64,000 bases of DNA from Leptasterias polaris (Eukaryota; Echinodermata; Asteroidea; Forcipulatida; Asteriidae), in NCBI GenBank assembly GCA_037783415.1, contig JAZGTN010000015.1, positions 7,079,001 to 7,143,000 on the forward strand. Direction: 5' to 3'. Both the position numbers and the translations under genes were made by a program. A model generated the notes under the pieces. The model worked only from the letters and a program-made list of their open reading frames with translations, did not search any database and had not been told where the DNA came from. Below, one piece after another: positions 49,553 to 60,118 of this stretch. Within the stretch, counting starts at the first letter, position 1; each line of letters begins with the position of its first letter.

Positions 49553-50446
49553 GAAAATTAAATTTTGGCGTATTTGTATTACACATATTGAGAACTTCAT
49601 GTCCACAAAATTTTAAAGGTTTTGGTGGTGTAATTATTTAATTACGCTGATTAAAACGGGCGACCTATCTTGAAAACGTTCAAGTAACATTCCACAAAGT
49701 GACTCAATGAGATAGGTCACTTCGTGGAGGTCATGGACAGCGCGTCCTTGTAACACGAACAGTCCTATCCGCCTACGCCCGTTAAAATAGTGCAGAGAGC
49801 TTTAAAAAATATTACCACGAAGTGACCTATACCGATTATTATAGTGCTACTTAAACAAATATATATATATAAGAAAAAATTATTGTTTGTGTATCCTTTA
49901 AATTTGGCTACAACTTTCCCCAATTAAATTTATACTTTATTGACAGCGGAATTTTCGTTAACTTTAGCCTAAGTACCGTTTTGCAAGTTAGTATCTCGGC
50001 GCATAGAAATGGCGACAGCACTGCATGGTCCTTCCACCGAATCCTTCCAGATTATCTGGTTTGTTGAATAATATACCGTAAGTATAATTACCAAGTATTG
50101 TTACCAAAGAAACCAATATGGTGTCATGTTTCTTATTGTACTTTTATTGGTTGAACATACTGCATTTTATCGTTAAAATCGGGTGATAAAAAAATCGAAA
50201 ATGTTGTGGGTTTTCACTGGTTGTTATTAGCGCTATACATGATGTACATGTATGTTTGACACAGACGTGTTGACCTACAATTGCACTGTGCATGTATAAT
50301 TAGATTAATAGTATTACTATTAGTAGGCTGAGAAAAACAGCAACGACCTTGGACAGTGCTGCAGTGTTTAATGTATTATGTAGGCCTTGATCACAATACT
50401 GTTAACAACGGTGATATGCTAGAACCATATCGCAGTGCTACCAACC

Positions 50447-50587
50447 AAGGCCCAATTTCATGGCTCTGCTTACTGCGGAATTCTGCGATTTAACGCATTA
50501 AATCATAGAATTGTGTGCTACAAACAAGGGCTCCTTGGCTTAAGCACATAATTCCGTGGTAAGCAGAGCCATGAAATCGGGCCTTTT
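50447..50587. mobile_element. Fold-back element within the transposon's 5' region
   Basis: It begins AAGGCCCAATTTCATGGCTC and ends with the complement (GAGCCATGAAATCGGGCCTT), with further pairing inside (TGCTTAC, GGAATT). The same type of end, CCCAATTTCAT, is seen at about 10,498 and 18,490, so it is a dispersed family. Confidence 0.7.
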
Positions 50588-51224
50588 AGTCTAAAAACGA
50601 TATGAAAAATGTCACTGTACCTTTGTTATTTTTTATGATCCACTGCCATCGACTGATTGGTAAAACTAAAACTTAACAAGAAAAGTCGTGTTTGCAAACA
50701 CAAATGCCCCGCAAGCCATTCTCTTGACACTTGACCTAGGTGTTCCAAAAAACAATAGGATGGGGAAGGGGAGGGGAAGTACTATGAGTGGGGAGGATGG
50801 GTTGGGAGAAAGGTTGGGTGGGCGAACACATGGTTGGGTGGGGAGGGCCGGGGAAAGAGAATGGGTGGAGAGGAGGGGGTAGGGGCAGGTGTTGACGGAG
50901 GGGGTCCCCATACATGATTGAAAGTGACAACACACCAAGTTTGGAGATAATAAGCTTGGTTCTAGTACCATATTTATTATTAATGTCATTACATTTTGTA
51001 GCTGGGGAGCTTTGGTTAATTGGCAAGTATTATTTAAAGCTTTTATTTTATTAGTGCATATGCTTGATTTGCAATCAAACAAAAAAACACCATAATTTGT
51101 AAAGGTAATTAAATTTAAAATAACAACAATAAAAACCTGTTTATGTTCATGCAACTTTTCTTATTTGGTCCTAATGGTACATATTGCCTCTTTACAGGAT
51201 GATTGTGTACAGTAGGCCTACACC

Positions 51225-54200
51225 ATGGATGTACTGGTGCAATGGTCAGACGGTAGTGAAAATGTTGTAGCCTGTGAACAACTTGTCTACAAACCACCAC
51301 TCAAAAAACAGATCAAGGTGAAAATGAAGTGGGGAAGGATTTGGTGGAAGGGCAGAGTTTTGTACTTTGAAGATACTTCTGGTAAGTTTTAAAATTGCCT
51401 GTGGATGCAATATTTTAACTATTTTGTATATTTCTGTCTTTCTTTTATCTTCTTTGTATTCTTACTTTATTTGGTTTTGGAAGGTAAACAGGAGTTTTTT
51501 ATCATTTGTTTGTTTGCTGAAAAAAGGTTAAAATTAAGTGTTGTGATTTTATGCTTTACATTCACCACAGCTGTTGATCATAATGATTCGAGTGACCAAA
51601 GTGACTCAAGTGATGACAGTGATGATGTTCCTCTCAGTGCTATCTCTGCCAACCCTGCAAATAGTAAGTAACTCTTACGGTGGTGTTGTAATTGATATTG
51701 CTCAACAATGTACCTGAAATTGTAATATTTAAACTTTGGTGCACACTGACTATTTTTTTTTGGGGGTAGGCCCCCACCTCTTTTCTCATGTTGTTTGATT
51801 GTTTGTTTGTGTGTTTTGTTGTTGTTGTTGTTGTTTTTTTTTTTTTTTTTTTTTAATTTGGGGGGATTCGTAGCTTATAATAATAATTTGTGTATTTATA
51901 ATATATTTTTAAACTCACAGCTGTTGATCTGCATGATGACTCAAGTGACGATGTTCCTCTCAGTGCTATCTCTGCCAACCCTGCAAATAGTAAGTAACTC
52001 TTACGGTGGTGTTTTTAAGTAAATCATATTGTCCAGCAAATTTTCTGAAAATGTAATAATTTAGCTTCACCGTACTGTGTATAATTTTTATTTTATTGTT
52101 TGTCTCACTTTGTTTGTGTTTTTGCTTGTTTAGTAGATACAAATAAGCTTATCTATTTCTATACTAAAATAAGGAAAACATAAATGGTTTTGATTTGTTA
52201 CATTCACCACAGCTGTTGATCTGCATGCTGACTCAAGTGATGACAGTGATGATGCTCCTCTCAGTGCTATCTCTGCCAACCCTGCAAATAGTAAGTAACT
52301 CTTGCCTCATTTTGTATGTTTTATCTTTTTGATTTGTATTATTGAATTGTTTTGAGGGGGGGGGGCAGGCGGACTCACAATTATTTGTATAATTTTAAAA
52401 AGTAATACACCAAATCCAGCTTTTCAATTATGTTTTTAATGTTTATTTTTAAAGAACCCACCGCTGATCATGATGACTCAAGTGATGATACTATCTCTGC
52501 CATCCCTGCAAATAGTAAGTAACTCTTACTGTGATGTTGGGAAGTAATTTATGTTCTAATTATGTACTGCATTATTTATGTTTACTTTGGGGGATCTCGA
52601 TCATTTTGTGTCATTGTTTGTTAGGATTGTGTTTTTTATGAGATAAAAAGCAGCTTATCTTACTTATCTGTTTACTAAGAATATTGAGAGTATTGGTTCT
52701 TATTTTTATTTATTTAATTATTTTTACAGAAACCACAGCTGTTGATCATGATGTATCAAGTTCAGATGATGTTCCTCGAGCTACAGTTTTCTCCAATCCT
52801 GCAAATAGTAGTAAGTTGTTATTATATTTTTTTTTCCAATGGCATTTTTTTATTTATTTTACAAAAAATAGTGTAAATATTCTTTTGAATTTAACAAAGT
52901 ATTGTATGCCATGGTGTTGTCCATGTAAGAATGTTAGATTGCTGGTGACTGAGGTCAGACTAAGCAGCGTAAAATGCCACCCCCATTACTGCAGGACCGC
53001 ACAATATAAACTTGTGAAGTTGAAAGGGGGTGGGCGTGTCTATAGATTTAAACCACCCAATCACAATACTTATTTTTCTTAAGTACAATAATTGTTCTCA
53101 AAATGGACACAAAATAACGACCTCCAGATTCTTATTTTTATAAAATGGGTTGTTTATGAAAATGAATGACTAAGGTAGACTAAGTAATGTTTTATTTAGT
53201 ACAAAACTAAGTACAGTACTGCCTTTTTCCTTGTAGTGTCTTGGTGTCTTCAAGCTTTGTTTAACAAAATCAAAATTATATATTTTTGTTTGTTTGTTTC
53301 CAGGGAAACTGACAAGTGAGCATGCTTATGCACCAGCATCAGGTCTATTGCTTGTGCCTAACGAAGGTAAACTCAGAAACTGACTAAAGTATAATCCAAT
53401 CACTCATGTATTCACACACTTTTTTTAATTTTATTTTTTAGACAAAGAAGAACATTTTTATTGTGAGTCTTGTTATAATTACTCATAATTATGGATGTTT
53501 TATTTTGTCGTTGCAGAAATCCATCATCGTTCTGTTTTAGTAGCTGAAAGACCTGCAGAACGGCCTGAGGGGGCTGCCCAAATCTGCTCAGTTTTTGATT
53601 GTCAAGAAGAGATTTTTGCAGCTTGTACAACATGTCTATGTTTACTTTGTTTTGAACATTTTATAAGTACTCTTCCATGTGAAAGCCATAATGCCTATTT
53701 TGCTCAGATTGTAAATCCAGGGGTGAGTGCTTATGTTGAATGTTCTGGTGAGTTAGCTGCAAACCATGAAGGAATGGTTAAGACAGACAGCTTTCTTGGC
53801 ACACATGACACTGACACACTAATCGACAACTCATTTGTGACACCTAACAATGCACATGATGATATGAATGACTTCAATTCACAGTCTGAATTTAGTCCAG
53901 AGCCAGAAGACTTTGAAGTAGAGGGGGGTCTGAGAATTGAAATGCAGATTACACCAACTAAAACTGACCTTCCATCCTCTTTGGCAAGAAACAAACATGT
54001 CAAAATAAAAAGAAATAAAGGAGAGGGCTACTGGACTGAGAAAACCAACAACTTCATTGTTGCGAGAAAGTCAAAATACAAACCAACGTGTACTTCGTTG
54101 TTTTGCCAAGCAAGACAACTTGAATGTAGTACATTATCTGTAGAAGATCGGTTGGCCATTAGAGATGCATACTTTTCCATTGAGAACTTGAAAATGCAGA

Positions 54201-55690
54201 GAGAATGGATATTTAGGCACATCAGGGTAGAAACACCCAAAAAGAGTACTCGCAAAAAGAGGTTTACACGTTTTTATCTGCCTCATGGGAGCAATAACTT
54301 GCTAATTCCTGTGTGTAAACAAATGTTTTTGAACACGGTTGGGATTTCAGACCGCCAGGTGCGAACAGTAGTAAAGAAAGTTGGAGCATGGAACATACTC
54401 GGGGGAGAATTTAGAGGAGGTAGGCAAACCAAGATGAAAGATGGATCTCTGAGAGATGAGGTTCGTAAACATATCGGGAGATTTCCCAAAACTGAATCTC
54501 ATTACTGTCGTGCCAGTACAAAATATCAATTCTTGTCATCAGATTTGAATGTAAATAAGATGCACAGCATGTATTTGGCAGATAAACCAAAACTCAAAGC
54601 TTCAAAAGGTTTCTATGCAAAGGAGCTACAGGCCTTAAAGCTTAAGTTTCACAAGCCAAAGAAAGACCAATGTGGGCTTTGTGAATCGTATCACAGTGGA
54701 AATGACCAAGAACAAAATGTACTCCGTGTGATGTATGAGCGGCACATCAACGAAAAAGATGCAGTTAGAGAAATAAAAAATGAAAAGAAACGCCAGGCAG
54801 TTTCTGAACCAAATAAATATCAAGCATCTGTCTTTGACCTACAGCAAGTAATTTACTTGCCAAGGAGTAATAGAGGAGCTCTCTTCTACAAAAGAAGGCT
54901 AGCATGTTTTAACTTTACCATTTATGAATTAAATGGTAAATCTGGATTCTGTTATCTTCATCATGAAGGGGTTGCAAAACGCGGTTCAAATGAAATTGCA
55001 TCACACCTCTATAAGTATCTGTTGACCCTCGACGATCAGGGAAAAGAAGAAATATCACTCTTTAGTGATGGATGTGCGGGCCAAAACAAGAATTCTGTAT
55101 TGCCAGCAATGCTATCTTACTTCATTGGTAATTCATCCTCTGTTAACAAAATTACGTTGTACTTTTTTGAGACCAGTCATGGACAAAGTGAAGGTGACTC
55201 TATGCATAGTACAGTGGAGAGATGTCTCAAAAATACAGGAGATTTGTTTGTACCTTGCCAACTTGCAACAGTGGTTCAAGTTGCTAGAAAGTTCCCTGCA
55301 CCTTACCATGTAACCGAAGTGCAAACCAAAGATATTCGTGACTGGAAAGACCTAAGCAAATCGATGCATATTTTAAGAGTTCGTACAACAATTCAAGGCC
55401 AGTCAATTAATTGGACAAAGGTTATGCAGGTAGAAGTGAGAAAAAACTTACCCAATAAACTATTGGTTAAGTTTTCACACTTGGAAGAAGAATTTGGAAC
55501 AATTGACCTTGAAAAGGGGCAGCGGCTTCCCGTTCTATGGCCTTTACCCTTTCCAAGTAAGGCATATGCAACTCCACCTAAACTTGCAGAGAGCAAGTTT
55601 AATGATTTGATGAGCCTATGTAGTGGGATGACTCCAGTCATAAGTCACAAAGATTACATCAGTTTTTACAAGAATTTACCTCACTATTGA
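51225..55690 (+). CDS. Transposase-like 924-aa protein, 8 exons, duplicated acidic microexons
   Basis: Exons are 51225-51381, 51571-51663, 51921-51989, 52213-52290, 52455-52514, 52730-52810, 53304-53366 and 53517-55690. Every junction is phase 1 and the frame stays open. The ATG has good context (CACCATGG). Exon 1 encodes a small domain with paired Trp/Gly motifs (VQWSDGSENVV, GRIWWKGRVLYFED), perhaps Tudor- or chromo-like. Exons 2-6 encode Asp/Ser-rich linkers. Exon 8 begins with a Cys-rich knuckle, followed by a conserved region of a widespread invertebrate family found in repeats. Candidate catalytic acids are D641 (VFDLQQ), D718 (SDGCAGQNKN), and D761 or E768 (GDSMHSTVE), fitting an RNase H-fold DDE/D enzyme. 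I recall this family as DUF7869-like but cannot confirm the number. AATAAA lies at 55,839. The enclosing TIRs make it the likely transposase. Confidence 0.8.
51571..52810 (+). repeat. Array of five tandemly duplicated acidic exons
   Basis: Exons of 93, 69, 78, 60 and 81 bp at 51571, 51921, 52213, 52455 and 52730 share GCTGTTGATC(A/T)..GATGACTCAAGTGATGA-type starts and a common end (ATCTCTGCCAACCCTGCAAATA|GTAAG in the first three). Flanking intron bases are also alike (TTCACCACAG before, TAACTCTTAC after). Lengths are all multiples of three and all phases are 1, so copies can be added, lost or skipped without breaking the protein. They encode short Asp/Ser-rich segments such as DDSSDDVPLSAISANPAN. 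Confidence 0.9.
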
Positions 55691-56116
55691 TGGTGTTGTA
55701 CAGTGATTTGAATTTGGTAATGTTGCATGGCCTGTCAATCCTTGAAACTATAGTATCAATTATTTGAGTAAGCATCACTAACATTTTGTCAAGAATACAA
55801 AAGATGCATCGCTTGTATAATAATGCATGCATGCAGACAATAAATCAAGTTTTAATAATGTATATACAGGTTTGAAAAACAAGTTATAAATTAACAGGCT
55901 CTTCAAAACGTATGCGGGCTGATCAGACTGACAACGGACTGGGGGGAAAGGCTCAAGGCATTTTATAAGAATACCAAGTTGTAAAATCCAGCAGGTAGTG
56001 TAGTTGGCCGATTCTACAAAATAGAATTAAAAATACTCTGAAATCATTCGTTTTATTCTGTGAGAAGTGGCTATGCTAATGTTGTATTTCAGAAGTAAAG
56101 AAAGAAAGTAAGAACT

Positions 56117-56684
56117 AACACTTAAAAGATAAATACTGGATTTTTAAACAAAGTATTTAAAATATTTCAAATAATGTTAATGAAAAAGTTGGTTGTGTTG
56201 ACAATAGGATCTACTGATATAGACCAAAACAAGACTGAAGATTGTAATGGTAACAGTCTACATGTACGTTGTTGTCTTTTTCATTAAAGATACACTTAGA
56301 TACACTGAGAGGTATTGTATCCTGATTCACGTTAAATTGCCACATTGGTACAAGATGAATTTTAGCCTGAATGTATTTATACCACTAATCTTTAAGAACC
56401 AACACTTACAAGATAAATACTGGATTTTTAAACAAAGTATTTAAAATATTTCAAATAATGTTAATGAAAAAGTTGGTTGTGTTGACAATAGGATCTGCTG
56501 ATATAGACCAAAACAAGACTGAAGATTGTAATGGTAACAGTCTACATGTACGTTGTTGTCTTTTTCATTAAAGATACACTTAGATACACTGAGAGGTATT
56601 GTATCCTGATTCACGTTAAATTGCCACATTGGTATAAGATGAATTTTAGCCTGAATGTATTTATACCACTAATCTTTAACAGCA
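56117..56684. repeat. Tandem duplication, period 284 bp
   Basis: Two near-identical copies, 56,117-56,400 and 56,401-56,684, lie 3' of the transposase-like gene. Both contain GGATTTTTAAACAAAGTATT and CATGTACGTTGTTGTC. Few mismatches suggest a recent event. The short open frame repeated in each is probably not coding. Confidence 0.9.
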
Positions 56685-57212
56685 ATCACGGTCTGATAAT
56701 GGTCGTGTTTAGTCAAACTAAATGGCCAGACTGGGAGCTTGTAAGCCTAACCTATAGCAGAACATGTTTTATCTAAATTTTTAACAAATGAATTGTTGTA
56801 TGTGATTTTCATTACAATCCGTTTTTCATAATGAATTGTGTGTTTTGTTCAAATTAGTGCCAAGTGCAAATGTTTTTCCATTTCAAGGAATTAAAATGAA
56901 TAAAACATCGGCAAGTTAACGGAGACTTTATGAGCTTAACAAAATCCTGTGTTAAAATCTTCGTGAAAGTTATGTTTGATGAGTTATTAAAATAAGCATA
57001 ATCTGTATGAAGCTACAACATTTTTGCTTTTTTAACTATAAAAATACGTCTATAAAACCTAGATTCAAGTATAAGTAAAAAAATCACACGCGCACACATA
57101 CAGCAAATGCGGGCGCGCATGCTCAAAACCGATGCGTCGCTCATTATGTGATATGAATTCAACATAAAAAATTTCACGAAGTGACCTATTGCAATAGGTC
57201 GCTCAGTGAACG

Positions 57213-58684
57213 TAATAATAATAATAATAATAATAATAATATAGAACATTTATAACGCGCACAAATCCGCAAAAAACGCTCATGGCGCAAACAGAGCAAC
57301 ATGGTCATAAAAACAAAAGCAACGTACACAAGTACATAATAGTAACAGGATGCAATCATGATTTACAAATGGAAAAACTGAAATAAGCATTTACATATGA
57401 TCCCGACCATAAGTGCTTTGCATGAGATGTGTTTTTAACCTGTTTTTGAATGTCTCAAGTGATGGAGAAGTACGAATATTGTAGGGAATTGCGTTCCATA
57501 ACCGGGGAGCTGCGACAGAGAAAGCTCTGTCGCCCCAGGACCTAGATGATTTAGGCACAACCAAGAGTAATTTAGCAGCTGATCGCAAACCAGACCGGGG
57601 TGGATTATATAATTCAAGTAGATCAGAGATGTATGGTGGTGCTTGATCATTGACAGCACGGTAAGTGAGAAGCAACAGCTTAAACTGGATCCTAAGATGA
57701 ACGGGTAGCCAGTGTAACTCACAAAGGACAGGAGTTATGTGCATGGACAGTTTGGTGCACGTGACAAGACGAGCAGCCATGTTTTGTCTCAACTGAAGAC
57801 GATGAACCTGTGATTTTGAAAGTCCGAAAAGAAGGGAATTTCCTATGTCTAGACGAGAAGTGACATAGGCGTGTACTAATTGTTCAGCAGATTGTGGAGT
57901 GAGATATTTACGAATTCTACCCAAGTTTCTGATCTGGTAAGAAGATGATTTTACAATTGAAGAGATATGTGAGTCCAGAGTCATGGTGTTATCCATGACG
58001 ACACCAAGATTGCGCACAGATTGAACAGAAGCAATGGTTGAGTTCCCAATTGTAATATGTGAGGTAGTGATCTTATTGAGTTTCTGTTTAGAGCCAATGA
58101 GGATGAACTCAGTCTTGTTATCATTAAGTTTGAGGTAATTATTTTTCATCCACTGACGGATTTCTTCAACACATGCTTCAATACGTTTAATACAATAATT
58201 GGCGTCTTGTTGTGTTGCATCAAATGACAAATAGATCTGTGTGTCATCTGCGTAAAGGTGGTATTGAAGTTTATGCTTCTGAATGATGAAACGAACTGGT
58301 GATGTGTAAATGACAAACCATTGCGGTCCTAGCACTGACCCTTGAGGTACAGAGTAGTCAAGTGCAACAGCCTCTGAAGAAGATTGACCAACACGCACAC
58401 ATTGTGGTCGGTTTTGTAAGTAGGATTTACACCATCTCAGGGCCGCACCTGTAATACCGATGTTATTCTCAAGCCTGTGTAACAAGATGTTATGGTCCAC
58501 AGTATCAAATGCAGCACTGAGATCGAGTAAAATTAGCGCAGTTATTTTGCCACTATCCATTGCACGTAATATGTCATTGTGAACACGCAACAGGGCTGTC
58601 TCACAGCTATGATTAGCCCTGTATGCTGATTGAAAATGATCTTGCAAATCATATTTGGTGATGACAGACCACAACCTTATATTC
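57213..58684 (-). mobile_element. 5'-truncated CR1/L2-type LINE inside the transposon
   Basis: The frame 57,391-58,674 on the - strand encodes 427 residues of a reverse transcriptase, from before the LLDLSAAFDTVDH motif through PQGSVLGP, the YADD site (58,243-58,254), the thumb and the C-terminal region ending in GDRAFSVAAPRLWNAIP. The frame is open, but the element lacks its 5' part and endonuclease. It ends with a (TAA)n/(TTA)n tail at 57,213-57,242. It inserted just beside an inverted pair of the transposon's subterminal motif. It is clearly related to, but different from, the LINE at 1,730-3,553. Confidence 0.9.
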
Positions 58685-58889
58685 TGAAAATGATTTCACG
58701 AACTGACGTTAGACTTCGCCACTTAATAGTTAATACTTTTAAAATGTTTTCACCAATGGACATAGATTTATTTTAAACACCAACAATCCCTTTATTATGT
58801 ACTGTGATATCAAGCCTCCAGCATTTACAATTATAAGGGAAACCATCAAAGTAAAAAGATCAAACGTTTTAACGCGTTTTTCTAAAAAT

Positions 58890-58932
58890 GACAAAAATTG
58901 AGATAGGTCACTTCGTGGTACGCGCGACGAAT
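58890..58932 (-). repeat. Right terminal inverted repeat of the 9.4-kb transposon
   Basis: It is the reverse complement of the left end. It is followed by TA and then the resumed DIRS coding sequence. Confidence 0.9.
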
Positions 58933-58934
58933 TA

Positions 58935-59035
58935 TTGAATTTACCAAATGGCCTTTTCAAACTTGCATTCCATTTCTCAGCAAACACACCACACACATAG
59001 TCTTAGGCTATGACCTCGAGGTCCCCCAGTACTAA
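58935..59035 (+). mobile_element. DIRS polymerase ORF fragment resumed after the transposon
   Basis: Translation reads IEFTKWPFQTCIPFLS and then weakens before a stop near 59,030. It continues the frame cut at 49,509. The rest of the DIRS polymerase is not found here, so the element was already truncated. Confidence 0.65.
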
Positions 59036-59452
59036 CCATTACTCCCCTGTTGACCATTACCTCATCCGAGTTTCTAGGAAATGATATGTCACTGAGCTTA
59101 TATTTTCTCTGTGACATCATTTCTAAATCTAGACCAACCTCCCCCCTCAAGAAACCATTGAACATCTCCTAAATCATCCTTCAAGATTATTCTTATCCTG
59201 ACTCTCCTCATTTTTTATTGTTCCAAAGGGACTTGTGTAAACATTGTTATTTTCTCGTTTACATCGTGTGTTTTGTTTCTTTTTTATTCTAATTAAATTA
59301 ATTAATTAAATTAATTATTTGCCATTATAATAATAACAAAGACCCTTATAAGACTACTAATAATAATGCGACAGTCAGTATATCCATTTCAAGTCGTGTT
59401 GGACAAGGCAGCAATTAGGCAAAACGGGCTTGGACATTCATATTCAAACTGT
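59036..59452. other. No gene recognised
   Basis: AT-rich sequence with an ATTAATTA-type tract near 59,290-59,320. It is the left flank of the LTR retrotransposon; CTGT at 59,449-59,452 is its target duplication. Confidence 0.5.
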
Positions 59453-59654
59453 TGTTGTATCTACTATAGTTACCAATGCAGACACTGAGACAGTGTCTGA
59501 GCCGCACCTCGGTGGCCTGGAGAGTGGACAGAGACAACCGTTCACACAGGTTCAGGTTCCAGATACGACTGGCGTGACCGTGGCCAGCATCGCGCTGATG
59601 TGCGCCCCGGTCACGCATGACTGGTTTATTGTTACATAACAACATTTCACTACA
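59453..59654 (-). repeat. 3' LTR (202 bp)
   Basis: It has TG...CA ends on both strands (TGTTGTATC...CACTACA on +). By eye it is identical to the copy at 63,249-63,450. It is the 3' LTR in the orientation of the integrase. Confidence 0.9.
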
Positions 59655-60118
59655 TTCGACCCAGTTTTATTTTTAATTTTTTTTCTTACATACGCTACAG
59701 CTATTATTTATATCTTTATGAAATATATGTCTAACTCCGTCATACATACGTTTTTTTTTTTTTTTTTTTTTCGAGTTTGGAATGGAAGAACTAACCCAAA
59801 TCAAAATGTTTCTAAGATATGGACGTATATTTAAAAACATGTTTAAAGTTTTTCACGATCTGAGTCTTAATAAATAACAAACTTGCGTATACCCCAAAAT
59901 ACACATATTTATATAAACATTTCTTTTCAATTGGAGACTCCTTTTCTTCAACTTGAAAATCTGCAAATTATACCCTCAAATGAAAACTTTTATTTTATTT
60001 TGAGTTACAAACAAAAAGATAACTAACTTTTAGTCAAAACACATTCAAGGACTGCTTTTCAAGTCTTGCTAAGAACTTATTTTAGAACCTGTTACTTCCA
60101 AAATTTGTCAGGAACGCT
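59655..60118. other. 3' untranslated region of the LTR element
   Basis: AT-rich, with a long T-run at about 59,751-59,770 (an A-run in the element's sense). No clear polypurine tract is seen directly beside the 3' LTR. Confidence 0.4.

Larger units (their letters stand above)
49510..58932 (+). mobile_element. 9.4-kb TIR DNA transposon inserted in the DIRS element
   Basis: The two ends are 43-bp inverted repeats with two mismatches (49510-49552 and 58890-58932), starting ATTCGTC and containing ACCACGAAGTGACCTATCTC. The insertion is flanked by TA on both sides (49508-49509 and 58933-58934). Removing the element and one TA joins the DIRS reading frame as ...VLHY-H-IEFTKWPF, in frame across the junction. 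More copies of the motif CACGAAGTGACCTAT occur inside the ends at about 49,711-49,727, 49,814-49,830 and 57,174-57,210, like the subterminal transposase sites of other DNA transposons. It carries one multi-exon gene (51,225-55,690) and a later LINE insertion. The superfamily is undetermined. Confidence 0.9.
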
